Assembly (NCBI RefSeq): GCF_031180885.1
Contig: NZ_JAPSLK010000002.1
Span: 62,001 to 126,000, forward strand
Reading direction: 5' to 3'
Length of the DNA stretch: 64,000 nt
Source of the DNA: Saccharothrix sp.
GTDB lineage: Bacteria; Actinomycetota; Actinomycetes; Mycobacteriales; Pseudonocardiaceae
Under the pieces are notes generated by a model, which saw only the letters and a list, made by a program, of their open reading frames with translations, was not told the DNA's origin and ran no database searches. Below are positions 17,648 through 25,616 of the stretch, piece by piece. Each line of letters begins with the position of its first letter. Position 1 is the stretch's first letter. Position numbers and translations under genes: made by a program.

Positions 17648-18835
17648 ATGAGTAGACGGGAAACGCCCATGGCCACCACGGAAGCCCCGCCCCGGCCGTC
17701 CGCCCGCCGCCGGATCGTGTTCAGCGCGGTGCTGGGCGTGATCAGCACGCTGCTGTTCTGGGTGCCGTGGACGGGTCTGCTCGCGCCCGGCGCGCAGTGG
17801 CCGGTGGCGGTGACGGTGGTCGGCACGGCCGTGGTCGTCGGGGCGTGGGTGGCGTTCCCGCTGCTGTTGATCCGCTCGTTCACCCGGCACTCGGACCGGG
17901 CCGCGCGGATCGCCATGCCGCTGCTGGGCATCGCGTGGATCGCGTTCGCGTGGACGCTGGTGACCCACGTGCTGCGGCTCGCGCTGGCGGTGGCGGGCGT
18001 GGAGAACCCGTTCCGGGCGCGGTTCGTCGCCGTGCTGCTGGTGGTGCTGATCGTGGGGCTGAGCCTGTACGGGTATCGGCAGGCGATGCGCGTGCCGCGG
18101 GTGCGGCGGCAGGACGTCGTGCTGCCGCGGCTGGACCCGGCGTTCGACGGCCTCACCATCGCGGTGCTCGCCGACACCCACTACGGGCCGATCGACCGCA
18201 CTGAGTGGTCGCGGCGGACCGTCGAGCGGGTCAACGAGTTGGGCGCGGACGTCGTCGTGCACGTCGGCGACATCGCGGACGGCACGGTCGAACAGCGCCG
18301 CGCGCAGTCCACTCCCCTCGGTGAAGTCCAAGCGCCGCAACGGTTCTACGTCTCCGGCAACCACGAGTACCTGAGCAACGCGCAGGCGTGGATGGAGCAC
18401 ATGGCCGAGCTGGGCTGGACGTCCCTGCACAACCAGCACCGCGTGCTCGACCGCGACGGCGCCCGGCTGGTGTTCGCGGGCATCGACGACATCACCGCCG
18501 CGCACTCCGGCGAACAGGGCCACGGCGCGGACCTGGCGGCGGCGCTCGCGGGCGTCGAGCCGACCGATCCCGTGGTGTTGCTGGCGCACCAGCCCAGCGA
18601 GATCGGCAAGGCGGTGGCGGCGGGCGTGGACCTCCAGTTGTCCGGGCACACCCACGGCGGGCAGATCTGGCCGTTCCACCTGCTGGTGCGGCTCCAGCAG
18701 CCCGTCCTGCAGGGCCTGTCCGACCACGGCGAGCGCACCCGGCTGTACACCAGCCGCGGCGCCGGCTTCTGGGGGCCGCCGTTCCGGCTCTTCGCGCCCT
18801 CGGAGATCTCGCTGCTGACCCTGCGGGCGGCCTGA
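17648..18835 (+). CDS. Membrane-anchored calcineurin-like metallophosphoesterase
   Basis: About 395 residues. Four hydrophobic segments occupy residues 20-140, followed by a complete metallophosphoesterase domain: LADTHYG, GDIADG, SGNHEY, LAHQP and SGHTHGGQIWP give the Asp, His and Asn ligands of a two-metal centre. Homologues (YkuE/YaeI-like) act on lipid- or nucleotide-linked phosphates at the membrane. An internal ATG at 17669 with GGGAA upstream is an alternative start. The TetR-type site just upstream suggests control by the neighbouring repressor. Confidence 0.9.
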   Translation: MSRRETPMATTEAPPRPSARRRIVFSAVLGVISTLLFWVPWTGLLAPGAQWPVAVTVVGTAVVVGAWVAFPLLLIRSFTRHSDRAARIAMPLLGIAWIAFAWTLVTHVLRLALAVAGVENPFRARFVAVLLVVLIVGLSLYGYRQAMRVPRVRRQDVVLPRLDPAFDGLTIAVLADTHYGPIDRTEWSRRTVERVNELGADVVVHVGDIADGTVEQRRAQSTPLGEVQAPQRFYVSGNHEYLSNAQAWMEHMAELGWTSLHNQHRVLDRDGARLVFAGIDDITAAHSGEQGHGADLAAALAGVEPTDPVVLLAHQPSEIGKAVAAGVDLQLSGHTHGGQIWPFHLLVRLQQPVLQGLSDHGERTRLYTSRGAGFWGPPFRLFAPSEISLLTLRAA

Positions 18836-18946
18836 GGCCGTTCGGCACGGTCTCCTCCCCCGGGTGAGCGAGCAGCAATTGTTCGGATGTCGCAACAACG
18901 ACTGTTTCCGTGACCGCGCGACCACGGGCGGCGACGATCGATAGCG

Positions 18947-18956
18947 TATTTAAATA
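18947..18956. promoter_or_regulatory. AT-rich palindrome in the NRPS cluster leader
   Basis: TATTTAAATA is a perfect palindrome and a striking AT island in this GC-rich sequence, 123 bases before the MbtH start. The whole gap 18836-19078 has no gene and must hold the promoter of the NRPS unit. The island could be a -10-like region or a regulator site; I see no clear -35. Confidence 0.35.
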
Positions 18957-19078
18957 GCCGCCCAGCCGGTCGTTGAATGAGCGGTTCGACCGTTCAGTGG
19001 ATTTCACGGGAGTCTGCCCGCCACGTAGCGTTGACTGACCGGCGACCGCCCGCCGGCGAAGGGCAGGAGAACACCGTC

Positions 19079-19291
19079 ATGGGCATCGAGAACGCGGATG
19101 GCCGCGAATTCCTGGTCGTGGTGAACAACGAGGAGCAGTACTCGGTCTGGTTCGCCGACCGCGACCTCCCGCTCGGCTGGCGCGCCGAGGGCAAGACCGG
19201 TACCAGGCAAGAGTGCCTCGACCACATCGCCGAGGTGTGGACCGACATGCGTCCGCGCAGCGTCCGGGAGCACCTCGCCGCGAACGGCTGA
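19079..19291 (+). CDS. MbtH-like protein
   Basis: 70 residues, full length for the family. The defining pattern is present: FLVVVNNEEQYSVWFADRDLPLGW followed by CLDHIAEVWTDMRP, with the three invariant Trp residues. MbtH-like proteins bind NRPS adenylation domains and are needed for their folding or activity. AGGAG lies nine bases before the ATG. It is the first gene of the NRPS unit and probably serves one or more of the four adenylation domains downstream. Confidence 0.95.
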   Translation: MGIENADGREFLVVVNNEEQYSVWFADRDLPLGWRAEGKTGTRQECLDHIAEVWTDMRPRSVREHLAANG

Positions 19292-19409
19292 CGGCCGGCC
19301 GCAGCGGCTCCACCGGTTGGTTCCACACCTTTTTCGCGAGTGGCTGAATGCTGCTCGCGAATAGCCGATGAATCGGCACGCCCGAATGCGCCACTATTGG
19401 GAGGCTTTG

Positions 19410-22400
19410 GTGTACCCGGATCCGGCTGTCCGGACCACGCCCGCGCTGCCGTTGCAGCGGGGAATGATCGCCGCCGGTCTGCGCGACCCGGCCGCGGGCA
19501 CGGACGTGATCCAGTGCGTGCAGCGGTTCGCCGCGCCGTTCGACGCGGAGGCGTACCTCGCGGCGTGGCGCAGGGCGGTCGAACGGCACCCGATCCTGCG
19601 GACGCGGTTCCGCTGGCGCGCCGACGGGGAGGCCGAGCAATGGGCCGGCCCCGCGTCCGACGTGCCCGTGGTGGCCGACGACTCGGTCAGCGATGTCTCG
19701 GCGTTCCTGGCCGCGGACCGGCGTGCGGGGGTCGACCCGGTGGCGGGGCCGCCGTTGCGGGTGCGGGCGTTGCCGGGTGGGGTCGTGGTGGCGACGTTCC
19801 ACCACGCGATCCTCGACGGCCGGTCGCTCGCGATCCTGCTCTCCGAGATCGACGACGACTACGCCTCCGGCGGCACGGCGGTCTTCCCGGACCGGCCCGA
19901 GTTCGCCGAGTACGCCCGCTGGTACGCCGAGCGCACCGCGCCCGAGCACCCCCTGGCCGTCCGGGACCGCGAGTTCTGGGCGCGGGAGCTGGCCGGGATG
20001 CCCGAGCCGGGGCTGCTCCCGTTGGAGCACAACGGTTCCGCGACACCGGTGATGGGCGTCGCGACCGCCGACCTGTCCGACGCGGAGACCGCCGCCGTGC
20101 GCAACCTGGCCGCCGTCGCAGGCGTCACGGTGAACACGGTCGTGCTCGCGGCGTGGGGTCTGGTGCTGGCCACGCACGCCCGCAGCAGCGAGGCCGTGTT
20201 CGGGGTGACCCGGGCGGCGCGGCACGGTTCCGTGGCCGGCGCGGAGGACATGGTCGGGCTGCTGCTGGCCACCGTGCCGCTGCGGCTGCCGGTCGACCTC
20301 GACGCGCCGGTGGCGCAGTGGCTGCGGACCGTGCGGGAGCGGTCGGTCGGCGCGCGGGACCACCAGCTCGCGCCGCTGCCGGACATCCAGCGCGCCGCCG
20401 GGCACGACCAGCTCATGCGCAGCCTGGTGCTGTTCGAGCACCGCGAGATCAACACCGTGTTGTCCGCGCGGCCCACCGCGCCCGCCGGGCGGACGGTGCG
20501 CATCCTGCGCAGCCCCGGTTACGCGATGACGTTGTACGCGTTCGCCGAGCCGCACCTGAGCCTGCAACTGATCCACGACGTCACCCGGTTCCCCGACTGG
20601 GCGCCGGAGGCGCTGCTCGGGCAGTTCCGGGAGCTGCTGGCCGGGATGGCCGAGGCGCCGGAGCGCCCGGTGCGCGAGCTGACCGAGCCGCGTGGCGCGG
20701 ACCTGGTGCGGCTGCTGGAGAAGTGGAACGACACGGCCGTGGACTACCCGGCGGACGCGACCGTTCCGGCGCTGTTCGCCGAGCAGGTGCGGCTGCGGCC
20801 GGACGCCGACGCCGTCCACTCCCCCGAGGGCTGGCTGTCCTACGCCGAGCTGGACCGGCGGTCGAACCGGTTGGCGCACACCCTGCTGGCGCGGGGGGCG
20901 AAGGCTGACGAGCCGGTGGGCTTGGCGTTGCCGCGCGGGGCGGACCTGGTGACCGCGATGCTCGCCGTGGTGAAGACGGGCGCGGCCTACCTGCCGCTGG
21001 ACCCGGCCAACCCGGCGGCGCGGGACGCGGTGGCGTTGCGCGAGTCCGGGACGCGGCTGGTGGTGACCGATCGGGAACGTCCGTTGCCGGAAGGTGTTTC
21101 GGCGGTCCTGGTGTCCTCAGTGGACGGTCCGGACACGCCGGTGCCGGCTCGGGCGCACGCGTTGAGCGTGGCGTACGTGAACTACACGTCCGGTTCGACC
21201 GGGCGGCCCAAGGGTGTGGCGGTGCCGCACCGGGGGGTCGTGCGGCTGGTGACGCGGCCGACGTTCGCGGAGTTCGGGCCGGGGCAGACGTTCCTGCACC
21301 TGTCGGCGACGGCGTTCGACCTGACCACGCTGGAGGTATGGGGCGCGCTGCTGACCGGCGGCCGGGTCGTCGCCGCGCCCGAGGGGCCGCCGGACCCGGC
21401 GGTGCTGGGTGCGCTGGTGCGCGAGCACGGGGTGAGCGTGCTGTGGCTGACCGCCGGGCTGTTCCACCAGTTGGTGGCGCACGCGCCCGAGGTGCTGGAG
21501 CCGGTGGCGCAGTTGCTGGCCGGTGGTGACGTCCTGGCGCCGGACGCGGTGCGGGCGGCGCTGGTCGCGCGGGGCGGCAAGCCGGTGGTCAACGGGTACG
21601 GGCCGACCGAGAACACCACGTTCACGTCGTGTTTCGTGGTCACCGATCCTCGGCAGGTCGGGGCGTCGGTGCCGATCGGGACGCCGGTTCAGCGCAGCAC
21701 GGTGTACGTGTTGGACGAGCGGATGCGGCCGGTGCCGGTGGGCGTGCCGGGTGAGTTGTACACCGGGGGCGCGGGGTTGGCGCGGGGTTACTGGGCGAAC
21801 CCGGCGCTGACGGCGGAGAAGTTCGTGCCGGACCCGTTCGGCGCGCCGGGCGGGCGGCTGTACCGGACGGGCGACCTGGCGCGGTGGCGGCCGGACGGGG
21901 TGCTGGAGTTCCTCGGGCGGGCGGACCAGCAGGTGAAGGTGCGCGGGTTCCTGGTGGAGCCGGCGGAGGTGGAAAGCGTTCTCCGGGAGTGCGCCGGGGT
22001 CGCTGAGGCTCTGGTCCTGCCGGCCGGCGAGGGTGAGGCCCGGCACTTGGTGGCTTATGTGACCGGTGCGGTGGACGTCCCCGCCATGCGCCGCCACGTC
22101 GAGGACCGCCTGCCTGCGTACCTGTGTCCCGCGCAGTACGTCGTGCTGCCCGAACTCCCCCTGAACCGCAGCGGGAAGGTCGACCGAGCGGCCCTCCGTG
22201 CGCTCCGAACCTCAGGCCAGCGCTCCGGCACCCCGCCTGCCGCCGGCACTCAGCAGCGCCTGGCGGGGTTGTGGGGGGCGCTGTTGGGTGCCGATGAGGT
22301 GTGCGCGGAGGACGACTTCTTCGCTGTTGGCGGCAACTCCCTGCTCGCGGTGAGGCTGGCTTTCCGCATCCGCGAGGAGTTCGGCGTGGACGTCCCCGTG

Positions 22401-25400
22401 GCCGAACTCCACCGGGCGAGGACTCTTGCCGCGTGCGCGGCGGTGGTCGACGGCACCCGCAACGCGCGAACTCTCACCACCATCACCCGCCGCGACCGCT
22501 CCACCTACCGCGTCCCCGCCCCGCGCACACCCGAGAATGTCGGTGGTCCGCGGGACAATGAGCCCCAGGGGCGCTCGGAGCAGGATTGTCGTACCCCCGT
22601 GGGACAATGGAACCGGGGGCCGGAGGCCACGCCCAAGCAAGAGGTGGCACCCGAGCAGAGGATGGCGCCCGAGCAGAGGGTGGCGCCCGAGCAAGAGGTG
22701 GCACCCAGCCAACACGCGGCACCCACTCAACTGGCGGTGCCCGCTCAACAGTCGGCGCCGGCCTCGCCCCGGCAAGCGCCCAACCAACACGCCCCGCTGG
22801 CGCCCACGCAGGTGCCCGCCCAAAAGGCACCGCCCACCGAGCCCGCGCCGGCGCCCACACAAACGCCGGCCCAACCCGCCGCGTCAACCGCACCCGCGCA
22901 AGCCGCCCAAGCCGCCGCGCCGACCGCACCGACCGCACCGACCGCACCGACCGCACCGACCGCACCGACCGCACCGACCGCACCGACCGCACCGACCGCA
23001 CCCAACCAGCACGCCGCGCCGACCACACCCACCCAGGCACCCAACCAGCACGCCGCGCCGACCGCACCCACCCAAGCGCCTGCCCGGCCCACCACACCGA
23101 GCCGGCTCAGCGCGCCCGCCGATCATCTCGTCGTCCCCAGCGGCACCGGCGAGTGGGCCGTCTGGCGGTGGGTTGAGTTGCGGGGTACGGGGTTCGGCAT
23201 CGAGCCCCTGTTGGCCGTCGCCTCACCGGAAGCCGCACGAGCCGCCGACGCGGTGATCGCGGCCGAGGACGTCGTCGGGGAAGCCCGATGGGCGGCGTTC
23301 AAGGTGTTGCGGGTGGTGGAGGACGCTGCCGAAGGGGAGGAAAGGACCAGGCTCAGGCGAGTCGGAAGGCTGGTGCGCAAGGGGCGGTTCGCGGAGGCTC
23401 GGGCCGCGTTGGACGGGGCGGCTGAAGTCGATGCGGCGTTGGCTGAGGCCGCGCAGGCCGCCGCACGCCACGAAGTGGCGTTGCAACGGTTCAGGGAGGA
23501 GTTCGAGGCAGGGCGGGCGCGGACCGCTGAGGTGCTGCACGAGATCAGCGGGGACGCGAAGTTCCGGGAAGCGGTTGCCTGGCAGAACCCCCGCGCCCTC
23601 CAGACCGCCGTCGACGCCCTCCACAAGTCCCGCGACAAGACCCGCAACGTCGACTACCGCCGCTGGGAACACACCGTCGTCAGCTACCTCCAACGGTACT
23701 GCGCGAAGAACGACACCATCGGCTTCTTCGGCCCCGTCGGCTGGGCCTACGTCCGTGACGACGCCCGGGAAACGCTTTCCGCCCGCCCCGGACCGAACCT
23801 GGTCGACCGCCGCACGGTCTACCTCGAGAACTGGGCCGTCCACGAACTCGCCGAAGCCCTCACCACCGACGCCGTCCGCCCGTGGGCCGTCCCCCGCCGA
23901 ATGCCGTTCCTCGACATCGACCACGACACCCTCCACGTGCCACTGGCCGACCCCATCACCCTGCCGCCACTGGACGCCGCCGTGCTCGCCGCGTGCGACG
24001 GCCGCCGCCGGGCCGTGGACATCGTCGAACACCTCAAGGCAGACAAGCGCACCGTCCTGGACACGCTCGAACGGCTGAGGCAAGCCAAGCGGATCGCGTG
24101 GACGCTGGAAGTTCCGCCGTCCGCACTGGTCCCGGAACTGGCCCTGCGCAAGCAGATCGAGCGCATCGACGACGAAGAAGTGCGCCACCGAACGAGTGAA
24201 AAGCTCGCAAGCATCGAGCAAGCCCGGGACGCGATCAAGAACGCCACGAACGACCCGGACCGGCTCGTCGCAGCGATCGGCGACCTCCAGGAGAGGTTCA
24301 CCGCCATCACCGGCGCGGAGGCGGTGCGTCGGCCGGGCCTGTTCTACGCGGGCCGCACGCTGGTGCACGAGGAATGTCGAAGGGATCTGGAGGTCACGCT
24401 CTCCCCCGCCCTCCTCGACACCCTGTGGCCGGCCCTCGAACTCGTCCTCGAAGCCGCCCGGTGGTTCACGTACGCGGGCGCGGCCCTCTACACCCGCGCA
24501 CTCCGCGAGGTCTTCCAGCACAACGCCCGCGGCCGGAAGGAAGTCCGGCTCGCCGACTTCTGGTTGTGGGCCAACGACACCATCTTCCGGATGGACGACC
24601 GGCTCCTGGACCGCCTGGTCACCGCACTCCAGAACCGGTGGGCCACCGCCCTCGGCGACACGAAGACCCACTACGACCCCGACGAAGTCCGGGAAGCAGT
24701 GCTGAAAACGTTTTCCGCACCCCGACCCGGGTGGCGCGGCGCGGTGCAGCACAGCCCGGACGTGCTGCTCGCCGCGAAGGACGCGGACGCCGTCCGACAA
24801 GGCGACTTCCACTGGGTGCTCGGCGAGGTCCACCCCGGCGTCAACACCATGCGGTCGGCGCTGTTCGTCTCCCAGCACCCCGACCCGGAGCAACTGCGCC
24901 AGGCGATGGCGCACGACATGGCCAGCCCGCGCGTGGTCCTCACCACGACCCGCGAGCAGGGCGGCACACCGCAACGCCTCGCCGACGCCCTCGTGCTCCC
25001 GCACGACCTGCGGATCGTGTTCGGGCACGACTCGTGCGGCCCGGACGTGGACGGCGCGGTGCCCGTCGGGGCGTGCTCGGTGGTCGACGTGGACGGCCGG
25101 CTGCGGGTGCGCAGCCGGGACGGCCGGGTCGACCTCAGCCTCGTCGAGCTGTTGAACGAGCAGATCATGGCGCAGCTCGTGCAGAAGTTCCGGCTGCTGC
25201 CCACGGGCGCGCACACCCCGCGGGTGACCCTCGACCGCCTGGTGGTGGCGCGGGAGAGCTGGCGGTTGCCGGCCGCCGCGACCAGGTTCGCGTTCGCCCC
25301 GGACGAGCCGAGCCGGTTCCTGGGCGCGCAGGCGTGGCGGCGGGAGCACGGCATCCCCCGGTTCGTGTTCGTCAAGAGCCCGGTGGAGCACAAGCCGTTC

Positions 25401-25616
25401 TACGCGGACCTGGAGAGCGGTCCGTCGGTGGAGCTGTTCGCGCACGCGGTGCGCGCTTTGGAGCGGGAGAAGCCGGACGCGCCCATGGCGGTCGGCGAGA
25501 TGTTGCCGGGGCCGGACGCGTTGTGGCTGACCGACGCCGAGGGCAACCGGCACACCGCGGAGTTCCGGCTGGTCGCCGTCGACCGCCGGGGTTGGCACCA
25601 GGGAGGAACGCGGTGA
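19410..25616 (+). CDS. NRPS C-A-PCP module fused to a LanB-type lantibiotic dehydratase domain
   Basis: About 2068 residues, start chosen at the GTG with GGGAGG five bases upstream (an ATG at 19368 is possible). Order: condensation domain (HHAILDG at 131-137), adenylation domain (TSGSTGRPKG near 593, GYGPTEN near 727, YRTGDL), carrier protein (GGNSL, phosphopantetheine Ser977), a Pro/Ala/Gln/Thr linker of about 200 residues, then from about 1240 a complete lantibiotic dehydratase N-terminal (glutamylation-type) region with KNDTIGFFGPVGW at 1433 and a closing VGEMLPGPDALWLTDAEG. The SpaB_C elimination domain is absent. My reading of the adenylation pocket is DLLWLGGTF(K), aliphatic/Val-like rather than Ser or Thr. 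LanB domains use aminoacyl-tRNA; here the target may be the carrier-bound residue. It overlaps the next NRPS gene by four bases. Confidence 0.9.
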   Translation: MYPDPAVRTTPALPLQRGMIAAGLRDPAAGTDVIQCVQRFAAPFDAEAYLAAWRRAVERHPILRTRFRWRADGEAEQWAGPASDVPVVADDSVSDVSAFLAADRRAGVDPVAGPPLRVRALPGGVVVATFHHAILDGRSLAILLSEIDDDYASGGTAVFPDRPEFAEYARWYAERTAPEHPLAVRDREFWARELAGMPEPGLLPLEHNGSATPVMGVATADLSDAETAAVRNLAAVAGVTVNTVVLAAWGLVLATHARSSEAVFGVTRAARHGSVAGAEDMVGLLLATVPLRLPVDLDAPVAQWLRTVRERSVGARDHQLAPLPDIQRAAGHDQLMRSLVLFEHREINTVLSARPTAPAGRTVRILRSPGYAMTLYAFAEPHLSLQLIHDVTRFPDWAPEALLGQFRELLAGMAEAPERPVRELTEPRGADLVRLLEKWNDTAVDYPADATVPALFAEQVRLRPDADAVHSPEGWLSYAELDRRSNRLAHTLLARGAKADEPVGLALPRGADLVTAMLAVVKTGAAYLPLDPANPAARDAVALRESGTRLVVTDRERPLPEGVSAVLVSSVDGPDTPVPARAHALSVAYVNYTSGSTGRPKGVAVPHRGVVRLVTRPTFAEFGPGQTFLHLSATAFDLTTLEVWGALLTGGRVVAAPEGPPDPAVLGALVREHGVSVLWLTAGLFHQLVAHAPEVLEPVAQLLAGGDVLAPDAVRAALVARGGKPVVNGYGPTENTTFTSCFVVTDPRQVGASVPIGTPVQRSTVYVLDERMRPVPVGVPGELYTGGAGLARGYWANPALTAEKFVPDPFGAPGGRLYRTGDLARWRPDGVLEFLGRADQQVKVRGFLVEPAEVESVLRECAGVAEALVLPAGEGEARHLVAYVTGAVDVPAMRRHVEDRLPAYLCPAQYVVLPELPLNRSGKVDRAALRALRTSGQRSGTPPAAGTQQRLAGLWGALLGADEVCAEDDFFAVGGNSLLAVRLAFRIREEFGVDVPVAELHRARTLAACAAVVDGTRNARTLTTITRRDRSTYRVPAPRTPENVGGPRDNEPQGRSEQDCRTPVGQWNRGPEATPKQEVAPEQRMAPEQRVAPEQEVAPSQHAAPTQLAVPAQQSAPASPRQAPNQHAPLAPTQVPAQKAPPTEPAPAPTQTPAQPAASTAPAQAAQAAAPTAPTAPTAPTAPTAPTAPTAPTAPTAPNQHAAPTTPTQAPNQHAAPTAPTQAPARPTTPSRLSAPADHLVVPSGTGEWAVWRWVELRGTGFGIEPLLAVASPEAARAADAVIAAEDVVGEARWAAFKVLRVVEDAAEGEERTRLRRVGRLVRKGRFAEARAALDGAAEVDAALAEAAQAAARHEVALQRFREEFEAGRARTAEVLHEISGDAKFREAVAWQNPRALQTAVDALHKSRDKTRNVDYRRWEHTVVSYLQRYCAKNDTIGFFGPVGWAYVRDDARETLSARPGPNLVDRRTVYLENWAVHELAEALTTDAVRPWAVPRRMPFLDIDHDTLHVPLADPITLPPLDAAVLAACDGRRRAVDIVEHLKADKRTVLDTLERLRQAKRIAWTLEVPPSALVPELALRKQIERIDDEEVRHRTSEKLASIEQARDAIKNATNDPDRLVAAIGDLQERFTAITGAEAVRRPGLFYAGRTLVHEECRRDLEVTLSPALLDTLWPALELVLEAARWFTYAGAALYTRALREVFQHNARGRKEVRLADFWLWANDTIFRMDDRLLDRLVTALQNRWATALGDTKTHYDPDEVREAVLKTFSAPRPGWRGAVQHSPDVLLAAKDADAVRQGDFHWVLGEVHPGVNTMRSALFVSQHPDPEQLRQAMAHDMASPRVVLTTTREQGGTPQRLADALVLPHDLRIVFGHDSCGPDVDGAVPVGACSVVDVDGRLRVRSRDGRVDLSLVELLNEQIMAQLVQKFRLLPTGAHTPRVTLDRLVVARESWRLPAAATRFAFAPDEPSRFLGAQAWRREHGIPRFVFVKSPVEHKPFYADLESGPSVELFAHAVRALEREKPDAPMAVGEMLPGPDALWLTDAEGNRHTAEFRLVAVDRRGWHQGGTR
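22913..23000 (+). repeat. 9-bp tandem repeat encoding (Ala-Pro-Thr)n
   Basis: About nine near-perfect copies of ACCGCACCG encode an Ala-Pro-Thr array in the linker between carrier protein and LanB domain. Such stretches are prone to slippage, so copy number may vary between strains or be mis-assembled. Confidence 0.9.
23001..23078 (+). repeat. Two 39-bp tandem copies in the NRPS1 linker
   Basis: Units 23001-23039 and 23040-23078 differ at only three or four positions and encode an APNQHAAPT-type 13-residue repeat. Upstream (about 22620-22720) a looser APEQ(R/E)VAP repeat occurs. All keep frame, as expected for a flexible spacer under selection for length rather than sequence. Confidence 0.85.

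Noticed and set aside
22586-23176. A frame encoding Thr-Asp-Arg repeats (TDRTDRTDR) in the linker region
   Set aside because: It is the out-of-frame reading of the 9-bp repeat; the in-frame reading links two well-defined domains.
24374-25612. Long upstream extension of the NRPS2 frame through the end of NRPS1
   Set aside because: The extension is Arg/Pro-rich shadow translation opposite the LanB coding frame; the GTG at 25613 overlapping the NRPS1 stop is the natural start.
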